A DNA stretch of 35,755 bases from Clostridia bacterium (GCA_017466375.1 JAFTUH010000068.1:1-35755); one strand, 5' to 3'; counted from the stretch's first letter, positions 1 to 8,460 are shown. Numbers and translations are program-made. Notes: generated by a model from the letters alone, not told the origin.

Positions 1-90
1 ACAAAGTGGCCTTGGTTTGATAATGTGCGCGAGGATGAACGTTACGCAAAGCTCCTTGCAAAAGCAAAAGAAATGGCTGAAGCAAAATAA
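1..90 (+). CDS. C-terminal fragment of an unidentified protein
   Basis: An open frame runs from the first base to a TAA at 88-90 and gives 29 residues. They are rich in Lys, Ala and Glu, with an aromatic WPWF patch followed by a helical tail (RYAKLLAKAKEMAEAK). A rho-independent terminator begins 17 bases after the stop, which supports a real gene end. The fragment is too short to assign a family. The rest of the gene lies outside the window. Confidence 0.6.
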   Translation, partial: TKWPWFDNVREDERYAKLLAKAKEMAEAK

Positions 91-106
91 ATTGTAATCT
101 TCTTAT

Positions 107-130
107 AGCCCCGCCTCGCGGGGCTTTTCT
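107..130 (+). terminator. Rho-independent terminator of the left-edge gene
   Basis: A 7-bp perfect GC stem (GCCCCGC 108-114, loop CTC, GCGGGGC 118-124) is followed by TTTTCTTTG. It lies just downstream of the plus-strand stop at 90. Confidence 0.9.
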
Positions 131-145
131 TTGCTTTCTGCATAT

Positions 146-177
146 CAAAAAGCCACCACGAGAAAAACGTGGTGGCT
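146..177 (-). terminator. Rho-independent terminator of the minus-strand catabolic operon
   Basis: A 10-bp perfect stem (151-160 with 168-177) encloses a 7-base loop. Read on the minus strand it is followed by TTTTTGA, so it terminates transcription arriving from the operon whose last stop codon is at 235. The plus-strand side has only a weak T run further out. Confidence 0.85.
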
Positions 178-234
178 CATTTCAATTTTACCGCTAATTT
201 TGCACGCACTCGGGTGGTTTTATTTTTTGTGAAA

Positions 235-1914
235 TCATTCGCGCACGATCTCAATCCGCACGCGAAGCTGGTTCTCGCCGATCGCAGCGTAAGCCCGATA
301 GTGTCCGTTTCTGTTCGCCGCAGTCTTTTCAAGATCCGTGATCTCGCCATCCGTGCTGTATCGGCAAATCCATCCTTCATAGGAAACAGTCAGCGTATGC
401 GCATCCTGTGAAATCGCAGGGTGCGTCTCGCCGTCAAAGCAGAACGCGGGCAGCATATACGCGACGCTTCCCTCCCCCGAAATCTCGATCTGCACGCCGG
501 TTTCGCTGACAGAGTACTGCTCGCGCACGGACCGCCCGTCTGCAAATCGGCACTGCATGGATACGGAAGCGGAGACGGCATCCTTGGTGAGGTTGATCTC
601 CTCGTAGGTGGATGCGCCGTCGGCGGCAAATCTCCATTCCCCGTTCTCCCGAACACCGGCGCAAAGCGAACACCCAAACGGCGTCTCTATATCCACCGTA
701 TAGAACGGTGCGCCGGAGCACGGCATCGAGAGGCAGAGCGACGCCGGAGCGCCGGCACGGTGCACGCGGCCGAGTCCGTTTGCATCCTCATCCGGCTCGG
801 CGTTCGTTTCGAATTCGAGCGCGTAACCGCCGCTTTTCAAGAAGATCTTATGGAAATGATCCGTTGTCCGGAAAACGCACGGCGCGGTATCAGCCACATC
901 ACCCGCCGGAATCATATCGTCACAGAGAACATATGCCGTATACAGATTGGACGCAACCGTAATCATGTATTTATCAAAATACGCGTAGAATTCACAGCCG
1001 TATTTCGTCTCCGTCGGGAAACGGTTTTTGATATGTCGGATCGGCTCTTTGGCGAGCCAGTATTCCGTAACCGCCAAGGCACGGGCGATCGCCGCTTTGA
1101 ATTTCGAAGCCATCTCTAAATTTCCCTCTTTGGCGTAGCGGGAAGCCTCGTATTCCATGACAATGATGCCGCACGGCTCATTATGCAGAAACTGATTGCT
1201 TCGGCCGCCAAACGGCATCTCACCTCTTGAGGACTGCATGGCAAGCGTCAGAAGTCCCGCTTTCTTTAGGCACGCGTCGATCTCGTCATAATACCGACCG
1301 CGGTATCCGGCGTGCAGAAGGCAGGCAAACAGCCCTCGGGTAACAAGATCATACAAGATCGGCTGATGGACGTCGGTGTCTTTGGTGTCCATGTACATGC
1401 CGTTTTCATCCAGCCACGGCAGCTGCGTCGCGAGCTGCAGTTCGATAAAATCCATAGAGCCGCCGATCCCTGCACGAAGGCGGGCATACTCGCTCACACC
1501 GGTGAACAATGCCCAATTTCGCAAATCATCGGTGAGAGACAGCGCAAAACGCGTGTAACAGGCGGTCGGCTCAATCGTGGCAAGATCGGTCTTCCACGCC
1601 GAGATTTCCTCATCGGGCAGGATTTTTGCGCGTTCAACCTCCATGATACAGGCGACGATCTCCTGTACGGAAAAATCGTTTGCCGCCTTGACACGTGGGA
1701 TCGTTTTGCAGCAGAACGCCATCATTTCGCGGAAAAGCGGGAGCAGATCCGTCCGCCGTCCGTGCGCAATCAGGATACCGATATTCGAAGTCAGCCGCGG
1801 AAAACCGTGCTCCGTCAGCCCGTTCGTTTTCACATCGGTAAAATAGCGAAGGATGTGCTCATCCGTATAGGCACCGAGGCATTTTTCCATTAAATCGATA
1901 TATTTTTCTTTCAT
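235..1914 (-). CDS. Putative (alpha/alpha)6-barrel glycoside hydrolase or polysaccharide lyase-like enzyme
   Basis: This 559-aa protein has no signal peptide or membrane segment, so it should be cytoplasmic. The first ~330 residues look all-helical, with recurrent aromatic and acidic helices. A striking GGRSNQFLHNE motif lies near residue 240, of the kind seen in (alpha/alpha)6 toroid carbohydrate-active enzymes; GH154-like beta-glucuronidases are one candidate family. The last ~200 residues read as beta-strands and resemble the beta-sandwich that often follows such barrels. ATG at 1914 is chosen because GAGG lies at normal spacing before it. A GTG at 1926 is possible but would overlap the upstream gene and lacks a site. 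It is the last gene of the six-gene operon. The family assignment is inferred from motif and fold pattern, and the substrate is unknown; a uronic-acid glycoside would fit the neighbouring oxidoreductases. Confidence 0.6.
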   Translation of the reverse strand: MKEKYIDLMEKCLGAYTDEHILRYFTDVKTNGLTEHGFPRLTSNIGILIAHGRRTDLLPLFREMMAFCCKTIPRVKAANDFSVQEIVACIMEVERAKILPDEEISAWKTDLATIEPTACYTRFALSLTDDLRNWALFTGVSEYARLRAGIGGSMDFIELQLATQLPWLDENGMYMDTKDTDVHQPILYDLVTRGLFACLLHAGYRGRYYDEIDACLKKAGLLTLAMQSSRGEMPFGGRSNQFLHNEPCGIIVMEYEASRYAKEGNLEMASKFKAAIARALAVTEYWLAKEPIRHIKNRFPTETKYGCEFYAYFDKYMITVASNLYTAYVLCDDMIPAGDVADTAPCVFRTTDHFHKIFLKSGGYALEFETNAEPDEDANGLGRVHRAGAPASLCLSMPCSGAPFYTVDIETPFGCSLCAGVRENGEWRFAADGASTYEEINLTKDAVSASVSMQCRFADGRSVREQYSVSETGVQIEISGEGSVAYMLPAFCFDGETHPAISQDAHTLTVSYEGWICRYSTDGEITDLEKTAANRNGHYRAYAAIGENQLRVRIEIVRE

Positions 1915-1922
1915 AGCACACC

Positions 1923-2924
1923 TCACGCCATCGTTTCCAGCATTTGTTCCGTCACCTCGTACCGCAAAGGGTTACCCGACAGGTACGCCTCAAACTCGTG
2001 AAGCATATATTCACCCATTCTGGCGACCTCATCCCCCGCACTTCCTGCAATATGCGGCGTCAGGATACAGTTTTTCAGTGTGTAGAACGGGTGTCCCTCC
2101 ACAGGCGGCTCAGGATTCGTCACGTCCAGAAGAGCGGTAATATCCTCTCTCTCCGTAAGGATACGCACAAGATCCTCCTCGACGACCTGTGCACCTCTGC
2201 CCGTATTGATAAAAACGGCATTTTGACGCATTTGGGAGAACAGCGCGTAGTTAAGCATTCCCCGCGTCTGCGCGTTGTTTGCCAGATGGTTGGATACTGT
2301 AAGAGACCGCCTAAACAGCGTCGGCAGATCGCATTTCTGCACGCCGAGCTCCATCGCCTTTTCATCGGGGAGGAACGGATCAAACACGATCACGTTCAGC
2401 TTATACGCTTTGAGCATCCGAATCACAAGCTGCCCGATCATGCCCGCGCCGATGATGCCGACCGTCTCGCCGAAGTTTCCTCGGCACGTTTCAAACGCAT
2501 CACACGCGGCACGACGTCCCTTTTCGTGATACAATCGGCTTGTCAGATAGTACCCCTTATTCGCAAGGATAATCTGCGCGACGGTCATCTCCGCAACAGG
2601 CACGGCGTTTGCCGCCCATGCGCTGAATACCTTCACGCCGCACTCCAGGAACGGACGGGCAAACGCCTGCACCGTTCCCGCACCGTAGAAGACGCATTTC
2701 AGTTTGGGAAGATACGTACGGATCTCCTCGGCAGAAAACTGCGGCATTCCCCATGTGGAAAACAGAATCTCCGTATCCGCAAATTCGGCAGGTGCAGAAA
2801 TCACACTCGACTTACTGTACGGAGTTGGATCAAGTTTGGCAATCGCCGAAATGATGTCCGTAATATAGGGAGGAAATACGTTTGCAATATTCTCGGCGCT
2901 TTCGCATAAAAACTTTACGTTCAT
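1923..2924 (-). CDS. D-isomer-specific 2-hydroxyacid dehydrogenase
   Basis: This 333-aa NAD(P)-dependent dehydrogenase interconverts a 2-hydroxy acid and a 2-keto acid. The Rossmann motif GAGMIG is at 159-164. The family catalytic triad is in place: Arg243 in NTGRG, Glu272 in the NPEPP segment and His291 in TPHIAG. The N-terminal ~100 residues plus the C-terminal tail form the substrate domain and are divergent, so specificity cannot be read. The start has AGGAG upstream and overlaps the end of the TIM-barrel gene by 4 bases (ATGA), which implies translational coupling. In this operon it could reduce or oxidise a glyoxylate-, hydroxypyruvate- or sugar-acid-like intermediate. Confidence 0.88.
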   Translation of the reverse strand: MNVKFLCESAENIANVFPPYITDIISAIAKLDPTPYSKSSVISAPAEFADTEILFSTWGMPQFSAEEIRTYLPKLKCVFYGAGTVQAFARPFLECGVKVFSAWAANAVPVAEMTVAQIILANKGYYLTSRLYHEKGRRAACDAFETCRGNFGETVGIIGAGMIGQLVIRMLKAYKLNVIVFDPFLPDEKAMELGVQKCDLPTLFRRSLTVSNHLANNAQTRGMLNYALFSQMRQNAVFINTGRGAQVVEEDLVRILTEREDITALLDVTNPEPPVEGHPFYTLKNCILTPHIAGSAGDEVARMGEYMLHEFEAYLSGNPLRYEVTEQMLETMA

Positions 2925-3682
2925 ACCGTTACTCCTGCTATCTCTTTCAGTGATTCCGCTTCCTTTTTAAGGGATGCAAGGTTGTCATCGGGCATAAATT
3001 CCAAAAGAAGGGTGCGCGGGGTGCTGAATGCCGTCAGATATGCGCGCCACTCCTCCACCGCATCCCCCAACGGAAACCGTTCGTTGCCTTTCCAATGGAA
3101 GACGTGGATATGCTCCGCATACGGTGCAATCCGCTTCGCGACCGACATACTTTCCTCCGCCGTCAGCCACTGAAACGGCTGCCAGTACATCCGAAAACGC
3201 GGAGAGTTCACCGTCCGCATCAGCTCTACAGCGTCATCGGGATTCTCCGTAAACGTGTGCTGATGGCACTCCATGCAGAGCGTTACACCGTAAACCTCGG
3301 CTATTCGTGCAGCACAACGGCACTGATCAAGGAGGGATGTCCTCTCCTTCACGGTCATATTCGCACCTCTTTTTTTGCCGCACCAAAGGCGCAGGATATC
3401 TGTCCCGAGCATTTTTGCGGCAGCTATGTATGCAGGCAGCTCCGCAAGCGGTGTCTCGCCCAGTCGAAAATACGTCCCGTAGGAGGAACAGGTGATACCG
3501 TACTTTTTCTGTAATTCGGCAATCGCCAAAACACACTCGGTATCCTTACAAGGCGCGTGCACATCGCTTCCCCACTCGATACAGGACAGTCCGACATCTT
3601 TCATCGCCTGCAGAATCTCCTCGGGCGTGTGCTCTCTGAACGAGACCGAAACAAGCCCCAGGCGGTACATCATTTTATGCAT
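2921..3682 (-). CDS. Sugar phosphate isomerase/epimerase-like TIM-barrel protein (xylose isomerase-like)
   Basis: This 253-aa protein is of the AP endonuclease 2/xylose isomerase-like TIM-barrel superfamily (PF01261 type). Typical strand-end motifs are visible: IEWGSDVHAP near residue 35, the metal-ligand type ECHQHTF near residue 138, HVFHWKG near 193 and LLEFMPD near 226. Such proteins use a divalent metal to isomerise, epimerise or dehydrate sugars and keto-sugars. ATG at 3682 is preferred because AAGGAG lies about 11 bases upstream. It overlaps the preceding flavoprotein gene by 13 bases. ATGs at 3673 and 3670 are alternatives, and the first of these would give an ATGA overlap. The exact reaction is unknown. 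Confidence 0.82.
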   Translation of the reverse strand: MHKMMYRLGLVSVSFREHTPEEILQAMKDVGLSCIEWGSDVHAPCKDTECVLAIAELQKKYGITCSSYGTYFRLGETPLAELPAYIAAAKMLGTDILRLWCGKKRGANMTVKERTSLLDQCRCAARIAEVYGVTLCMECHQHTFTENPDDAVELMRTVNSPRFRMYWQPFQWLTAEESMSVAKRIAPYAEHIHVFHWKGNERFPLGDAVEEWRAYLTAFSTPRTLLLEFMPDDNLASLKKEAESLKEIAGVTV

Positions 3683-5469
3683 TTGCCGATCTTCTCCTTT
3701 TGTCTTGCAAGCAGTGTTTCAAACCAGAGCTCGGGCGTGGGCATGGGGGAAATCTCCTCCATACGCGATACGCCGTTCTTCGTGAGTGTGCGCGTCTTTC
3801 TCACCTCGCCGCCGCTTCTGTCCGGCAGGCGATCCACCAGTGCCGAACCATGCGTACCGATCGCCTGTGCGGAGGCGATCATGGCAGACAGAACGGATCG
3901 CTGGGTCAGTGCCATATCGTACAGCTTGAACAGCTCCGCCGTTTCGGACGCGTCACCGATACAAGTCTCTGTAAAGAAATTGTCGCACAGATGTGACACT
4001 TTGTCAAGCAGTTTTTTCATTCCATCCGTTGATCGGTCAAAATCGGCGCTGCGGCTCATCTCCGTCTGATACTCCTCGCGAAGTGCCGCAAGATTGCTCA
4101 CACCGAATCGGATTTCCGGCAGTGAATATTCAGGCGTTTTTATGGCTCTCTCACTGCACTGTGCGATATGCTCAGCCGCACGGAGACTGCCAACCTGTGT
4201 GGAATTGAGCGCACTTCCGCCCGGACGGTAGACACCGAACGTGCCTGCCGCCTCGCCCGCGACGTACAGCCCCTGCACGTCGCTTTGCCAATGCGCGTCC
4301 ACGGATACGCCGCCGTTGCAGTGCTGAGCACAGACGGCGATCTCAAGTTTTTCCGTATACAGATCAATGCCGTGCGATGCATACAGCTCAATCGCCCCGA
4401 CGTTCATCTTCGCAAGACGCTCGATCGGTGTACCGAACAGAGCTTCCGATTTTTCCAGATAGGTGTACGCCTCCACGGGAAGGACAGAAAATCCGTTCTC
4501 CAGCCCGCGCGGATTGTGCATGAAATCGAGGTAGACACGTCTTCCCTTTTTGATCTCCTCGGCTGCGAGCAGATCGACACGGGAGGAGCCGTCCGCCTTC
4601 CGCGTATCAAACGGCCACTGATACCCCTTCAGAAAGATCAGCCCAAGGGAGTCATCCCCCAATGCGTCATACAGAAATTCGCGCTCGTTTCCGTCGGTAT
4701 CCACGGAAATGTACCGCGGCAGAACCTGCTGATAGGTGCCGGAAAGATTCCAGCGGAAGGACGTGCTGGCGATCCCGTACTGCCACTCCTCCATATTGGA
4801 AAGCGTCGCGCCTGCGTCGATAGCAAGTCCCGTCGCGCCGTGCTGGCTTTCGGGATAGACTGTATTTTTATAGATCCCCGCCGGACCGCCCGTGCAGAGG
4901 ATCACGTTCTGACAGCCGATCACCGAGCACTCACCCGTAACCGTAGAGACCGCGGCAATTCCCGTAACTGCGCCATCCTCCGTCAGAATCTTCACAACAC
5001 GCTGAAAATCGATGATCTCGATTCCCTTTGCAAGCACCGAGCGCTCCAGTGCTTCGGTCATGTATTTGGACGTAAGCGGACCGCAGGAAGTCGCACGGCT
5101 TCTCGGATCGTGATCCGTTTTGTATCCGGCGTATTCCCCGTATTCGTTTGTGGGGAACGGCACGCCAAGCTCCACCAGCCGCATGAAACACCGCGTGGAA
5201 TATGCCGCTTCGGCAAGCGCATGCTCGCCCATGACACCGCCGCCTGCGTACAGCGTATCCGCCATCTCGCGCACGCTGTCACCGTCGCCGCCGCACAGGG
5301 AGAGCTTATAATACGTCTGTTTGTCGCTTCCCGTATTGCGGGAGGTACCCATGAATCGCCCTTCGGTAATGATGGCGATATCCCTGATCCCGAAATCGTA
5401 CAGTCTGTCCGCCGCATTGAATCCGGCACAGCCTGTTCCAATGATAACCGTGTGAAACTGTTTTTTCAT
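3670..5469 (-). CDS. FAD-dependent oxidoreductase of the fumarate reductase/succinate dehydrogenase flavoprotein family
   Basis: This 599-aa protein starts with the FAD-binding beta-alpha-beta motif (GTGCAG at 11-16). A second FAD contact motif sits near residue 430 (YVAGEAAG) with a GGSALNSTQVGSLRAAEH segment behind it, as in the fumarate reductase, aspartate oxidase and adenylylsulfate reductase flavoprotein group. A helical C-terminal domain covers roughly 460-570. There is no Fe-S subunit, membrane anchor or signal peptide nearby, so it is probably a soluble dehydrogenase or reductase of a pathway intermediate rather than respiratory fumarate reductase. Its start overlaps the SDR stop by 4 bases (ATGA) and has no obvious ribosome binding site, which suggests translational coupling. 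The substrate is unknown. Confidence 0.87.
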   Translation of the reverse strand: MKKQFHTVIIGTGCAGFNAADRLYDFGIRDIAIITEGRFMGTSRNTGSDKQTYYKLSLCGGDGDSVREMADTLYAGGGVMGEHALAEAAYSTRCFMRLVELGVPFPTNEYGEYAGYKTDHDPRSRATSCGPLTSKYMTEALERSVLAKGIEIIDFQRVVKILTEDGAVTGIAAVSTVTGECSVIGCQNVILCTGGPAGIYKNTVYPESQHGATGLAIDAGATLSNMEEWQYGIASTSFRWNLSGTYQQVLPRYISVDTDGNEREFLYDALGDDSLGLIFLKGYQWPFDTRKADGSSRVDLLAAEEIKKGRRVYLDFMHNPRGLENGFSVLPVEAYTYLEKSEALFGTPIERLAKMNVGAIELYASHGIDLYTEKLEIAVCAQHCNGGVSVDAHWQSDVQGLYVAGEAAGTFGVYRPGGSALNSTQVGSLRAAEHIAQCSERAIKTPEYSLPEIRFGVSNLAALREEYQTEMSRSADFDRSTDGMKKLLDKVSHLCDNFFTETCIGDASETAELFKLYDMALTQRSVLSAMIASAQAIGTHGSALVDRLPDRSGGEVRKTRTLTKNGVSRMEEISPMPTPELWFETLLARQKEKIGKCIK

Positions 5470-6197
5470 AATTTTCTGATGTGCATGCCTCCGTCAAGAA
5501 TAAAGGACTGTCCCGTAGTATAGCCGAACGTGCCGTCACAGAGCGCAACGACCGCTTTGGCGATATCAGCGGGCTTTCCCCAGCGTCCGAGCGGCACAAG
5601 TCCGCCTTCGATCAAACGGTCATATTTCTCCTTGACGGCGGCGGTCATGCCTGTTTCGATAATGCCCGGGCAGATCTCGTTGACGGTGATGCCATCTGCC
5701 GCGAGCCGGTCGGCAAACAGCTTGGTAATCATGGACACACCTGCCTTGGAGATACAGTACTCACCACGACTCGTGGAGCTTGTATACGCCGAGCAGGAGG
5801 AGATGTTCACGATCGCACCGCCATTGCCCTGCTCCACCATTTTGTTTGCCACCGCCTGCGTCAAAAACAGCGTTCCCTTCGTATTGATTCCCATGACGAA
5901 ATCGTAGCTCTCCTCCGTCATCTCGAGAATATCGCGGCGCACCTTGGGCGCAACGCCGGCGACATTGACAAGCACGGAGATGCACCCTTTTTCCGCCGCG
6001 GCATCGACAAGGGCACGTCTTGCCTCCGCGTTGGACAAATCTCCTTTGACATAGGTGAAATCACATCCCGAAAAATCGGAAAGATCCTGTGCCTCCACGA
6101 CATCCATACCGACGACCGTATATCCGGCACGGCAAAGGAACAAAGCACTCTCCTTACCGATTCCGCCGAGAACTCCTGTGACAATTGCAATTTTCAT
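5466..6197 (-). CDS. Short-chain dehydrogenase/reductase (SDR)
   Basis: This 243-aa classical SDR has the length usual for the family. The cofactor motif TGVLGGIG is at 7-14, and NVAG at 78-81 replaces the common NNAG. The catalytic tetrad is complete: Asn105, Ser134, Tyr147 and Lys151 (YCISK). The PG motif after strand beta-6 (ICPGIIETGM) and the C-terminal FILDGG ending are typical. An Asp after strand beta-2 (GMDVV, residue 32) suggests NAD preference. AAGGAG lies 8 bases before the ATG. It sits second in the operon and overlaps both neighbours by 4 bases. It probably oxidises a sugar or polyol hydroxyl. Confidence 0.92.
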   Translation of the reverse strand: MKIAIVTGVLGGIGKESALFLCRAGYTVVGMDVVEAQDLSDFSGCDFTYVKGDLSNAEARRALVDAAAEKGCISVLVNVAGVAPKVRRDILEMTEESYDFVMGINTKGTLFLTQAVANKMVEQGNGGAIVNISSCSAYTSSTSRGEYCISKAGVSMITKLFADRLAADGITVNEICPGIIETGMTAAVKEKYDRLIEGGLVPLGRWGKPADIAKAVVALCDGTFGYTTGQSFILDGGMHIRKL

Positions 6198-7390
6198 CCT
6201 TGTATCTCCTTATAAAGTTTTTGATAATATGCATTGAACACCGCGCAGCCGGACACCTGACCGTGACGCATCAGCTCCGTGCATTTCGAACAGGTGAGGC
6301 ACGTCTTTTTTGCGTCAAACATGCCGCGCAGATAATCCCTGTAAAACATCGGATACGCGATCCACAGCCGTCCGTATCCGACGAGATCGCACACGCTTTC
6401 GGTGAGCTGCCGTTCGGACTCTGCGATCACGTCGCCGCGGTAGTAGGAAAGTCCCGAGCCGACCACGGTAAGAGACGGAAACGTCTCCTTCAGATGCTTT
6501 TCGACCTCAATGAAGCGCGTAAGTCCTGCATCGGGCGTCTCAGGCGGGATGTATCCGCCTTTTCTGTACGGACGGTTGACGTGCGGATTATAGTACGGAT
6601 TACCAAGGGTGACGTTCAGAATCTGTATCCCCTCTGCGATCATCTGCGCGATCAGTCGGTCGGGCTCCGTAAGATCGAGTGTATTCTCCGCCGTTGTACC
6701 GAATCCGTACGGATACGGCACCATATCTGCGACGCTCAGCCGAGTGGTAAGCAGCATATCTGCGGGAATCACCTTCTTCACGGCACGGAGGCAGTCGAAA
6801 TACAGCCGTGTGCGGTTTTCAAAAGAGCCGCCGTAGCGTCCCTCTCTCGTAAACGCCGAAAGCATCTCCTGCAAGAGATACCCGTGACACGATTTCACGT
6901 CCACGCCGTCAAATCCCGCCTCCACGGCGAGGGATGCGGACGCGGCGAATTTCTCAGGTAGCGTATCGAGATATTCGTCCGTCACGATATTCTCATCCGT
7001 CACAGGACGGGTCTCCTCATAGATCGGGTGTCGGTATGCAATCATCGGCGTAATGCTCTGTCTGCCCGAATGGGTTAGTTGCAGAATGAACACGGGCGAG
7101 ATCCCGCACTCCTCCTCGGCGATTCGCCGCAATTGTGCAAGAAGCGATCGGAACTTCGGCAGATTCTCTTTTGTGAGCATCATCTGACGCGGATTCGTCC
7201 GTCCCTCGGGACAGACCGCGTTTGCTTCAAACCAGATTACGCCTGCCGCGCTTTTTGCCGCTTTGATATATTTCTCCACCGTAAGCACGCTCGGGCTTCC
7301 GTCCGTCAGACAGTCACACCCCTCCATGGGCTGCAGAACCACACGGTTCGGAATCTTCGTTTTTCCGATTTCTATCGCTGATCCGATCAT
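6194..7390 (-). CDS. NADH:flavin oxidoreductase of the old yellow enzyme family with C-terminal [4Fe-4S] motif
   Basis: This 398-aa FMN-dependent TIM barrel is the first gene of the operon. The family segment DGVDVKSCHGYLLQEML followed by GRYGGSFENRTR is clear around residues 165-200. At the C-terminus Cys364, Cys367, Cys370 and Cys382 form CX2CX2CX11C, close to the cluster-binding pattern of trimethylamine dehydrogenase and 2,4-dienoyl-CoA reductase. Those enzymes carry a further FAD/NAD domain of ~250 residues, which is absent here: the protein ends 16 residues after the last Cys. It may therefore need an external electron partner, for which the operon flavoproteins are candidates. ATG at 7390 has AAGGAG at a rather long 13-base spacing. 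It probably reduces an activated C=C bond, but this is inference. Confidence 0.88.
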   Translation of the reverse strand: MIGSAIEIGKTKIPNRVVLQPMEGCDCLTDGSPSVLTVEKYIKAAKSAAGVIWFEANAVCPEGRTNPRQMMLTKENLPKFRSLLAQLRRIAEEECGISPVFILQLTHSGRQSITPMIAYRHPIYEETRPVTDENIVTDEYLDTLPEKFAASASLAVEAGFDGVDVKSCHGYLLQEMLSAFTREGRYGGSFENRTRLYFDCLRAVKKVIPADMLLTTRLSVADMVPYPYGFGTTAENTLDLTEPDRLIAQMIAEGIQILNVTLGNPYYNPHVNRPYRKGGYIPPETPDAGLTRFIEVEKHLKETFPSLTVVGSGLSYYRGDVIAESERQLTESVCDLVGYGRLWIAYPMFYRDYLRGMFDAKKTCLTCSKCTELMRHGQVSGCAVFNAYYQKLYKEIQG

Positions 7391-7422
7391 TTCGTCACGC
7401 TTACTCCTTTGGTTTTTCTTAC

Positions 7423-7452
7423 ATTATAGCAAACAATAAAAGAAATTAATAT
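7423..7452 (-). promoter_or_regulatory. Promoter of the minus-strand catabolic operon
   Basis: On the minus strand an extended -10 element TGC-TATAAT (hexamer 7428-7423) lies 33 bases before the ATG at 7390. No good -35 hexamer is present at 16-18 bp, only AT-rich sequence. This fits a promoter that relies on the extended -10 or on an activator such as the divergent AraC protein. Confidence 0.7.
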
Positions 7453-7460
7453 AGTTTTAT

Positions 7461-7487
7461 TTGCAGAATATATTGCATTTCTTGCAA
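7461..7487. promoter_or_regulatory. Candidate AraC operator with TTGCA repeats
   Basis: Three TTGCA copies start at 7461, 7473 and 7482. The last two are part of a perfect inverted repeat, TTGCA-TTTCT-TGCAA (7473-7487). It overlaps the -35 of the regulator and lies about 45-60 bp upstream of the divergent -10. That is a sensible place for autorepression and divergent activation. The binding role is inferred. Confidence 0.45.
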
Positions 7488-7501
7488 ATCCGTTGTACAA
7501 T
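7473..7501 (+). promoter_or_regulatory. Promoter of the first AraC regulator gene
   Basis: TTGCAT (7473-7478), a 17-bp spacer and TACAAT (7496-7501) form a good sigma-A promoter, 26 bases upstream of the ATG at 7527. Confidence 0.75.
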
Positions 7502-7526
7502 ATCCGTAAGGAAAGGAGTGAGGGGA

Positions 7527-8312
7527 ATGAAACACGTGTTCAAGGCAGGAGCGTACACGCTCGAGTACACGGAAAGCCGTGCGGACACGCCCGTCATCTG
7601 GGAGAATCACTGCCACACGGAATTCGAAATGATCGCCGTACTGGAGGGAGACATCAGCGTTCTGCTGGAGGGACGACACTACCGCCTCACAGAGAATCAG
7701 ACAGTGATTATCCCGCCGCTGTTCTACCACACCGTGACGGCAAACAAAAAAGGCGTATACCGCCGGGTGACAGCGCTCTTTGATCCCGGGGCGATCCCTT
7801 CCGTTCTGCAGCCGCATTTTCTGAAGAAGGACGCGTATCTGACACCGTTTTACTCCTCGCAGGGCGGCGAGCTGAAGCGGATCTGCCAGACGGGAGATCC
7901 CGTGTTTTACGAGCCGCTTTCGCAGAGCTTGATGACGCAGATTCTGTACGAGGATGCCCGTGCCGAGCGAAGCGACGCCGCAGTTGAGACGGACAGTTTT
8001 CTGCACGAGATCATCTCCTACATCGATGCACATCTATGTGAAAAGATCCTGCTTGACGATCTCGCCGCGCACACCTCGCGCTCGAAATCCGCCGTCTGTC
8101 ATCTCTTTACGGAAAAAATGAGCATCTCCCCGAAGCAGTATATCCTGCAGAAAAAGCTCGCGCTGGCGCACAAGCGGATCACGGAGGGGACGCCGCCGAC
8201 CCTTGCCGCCATGCAGGTGGGGTACGAAAATTACAGCAGTTTTTACCGTATGTATCAAAAACTGCTGAAAACGGCTCCGTCAGCCGGCGGCAAACGGAAA
8301 GATACGCATTGA
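7527..8312 (+). CDS. AraC family transcriptional regulator (cupin sensor domain)
   Basis: This 261-aa protein has an N-terminal cupin-like sensor domain with the HCHTEFEM metal/ligand motif at 28-35, then a C-terminal pair of helix-turn-helix units. The first HTH is around LDDLAAHTSRSKSAVCHLF (~175-195) and the second around PPTLAAMQVGYENYSSFYR (~225-245). ATG 7527 is chosen because AAGGAGTGAGGGG directly precedes it and the promoter -10 lies at 7496. An upstream in-frame ATG at 7461 would place the promoter inside the gene. It is divergent from the catabolic operon and probably its sugar-responsive activator. Confidence 0.92.
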   Translation: MKHVFKAGAYTLEYTESRADTPVIWENHCHTEFEMIAVLEGDISVLLEGRHYRLTENQTVIIPPLFYHTVTANKKGVYRRVTALFDPGAIPSVLQPHFLKKDAYLTPFYSSQGGELKRICQTGDPVFYEPLSQSLMTQILYEDARAERSDAAVETDSFLHEIISYIDAHLCEKILLDDLAAHTSRSKSAVCHLFTEKMSISPKQYILQKKLALAHKRITEGTPPTLAAMQVGYENYSSFYRMYQKLLKTAPSAGGKRKDTH

Positions 8313-8417
8313 AACACACGCCAGGGGAGCGCTGCTCCACCGCATCAAGCACGGTCATTCCTTCGGCAGCGCAAAGCCATAGACTCGCTGATTACCAAGC
8401 ACGAATAAAACAGCTAA

Positions 8418-8460
8418 AAGCCCGCTTTCCCTTGATAAGGAAGGCGGGTTTCTCTTTTTT
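8418..8460 (+). terminator. Rho-independent terminator after the first AraC gene
   Basis: CCCGC (8421-8425) pairs with GCGGG (8444-8448), and inner TCC/GGA pairs lie across a small internal loop. A T-rich run TTTCTCTTTTTT follows. The 284-base gap 8313-8596 holds only this terminator and the next promoter. Confidence 0.75.

Noticed and set aside
7461..7526. Upstream ATG for the first AraC gene at 7461
   Set aside because: It would place the -35/-10 elements inside the coding region, whereas ATG 7527 has a strong ribosome binding site.
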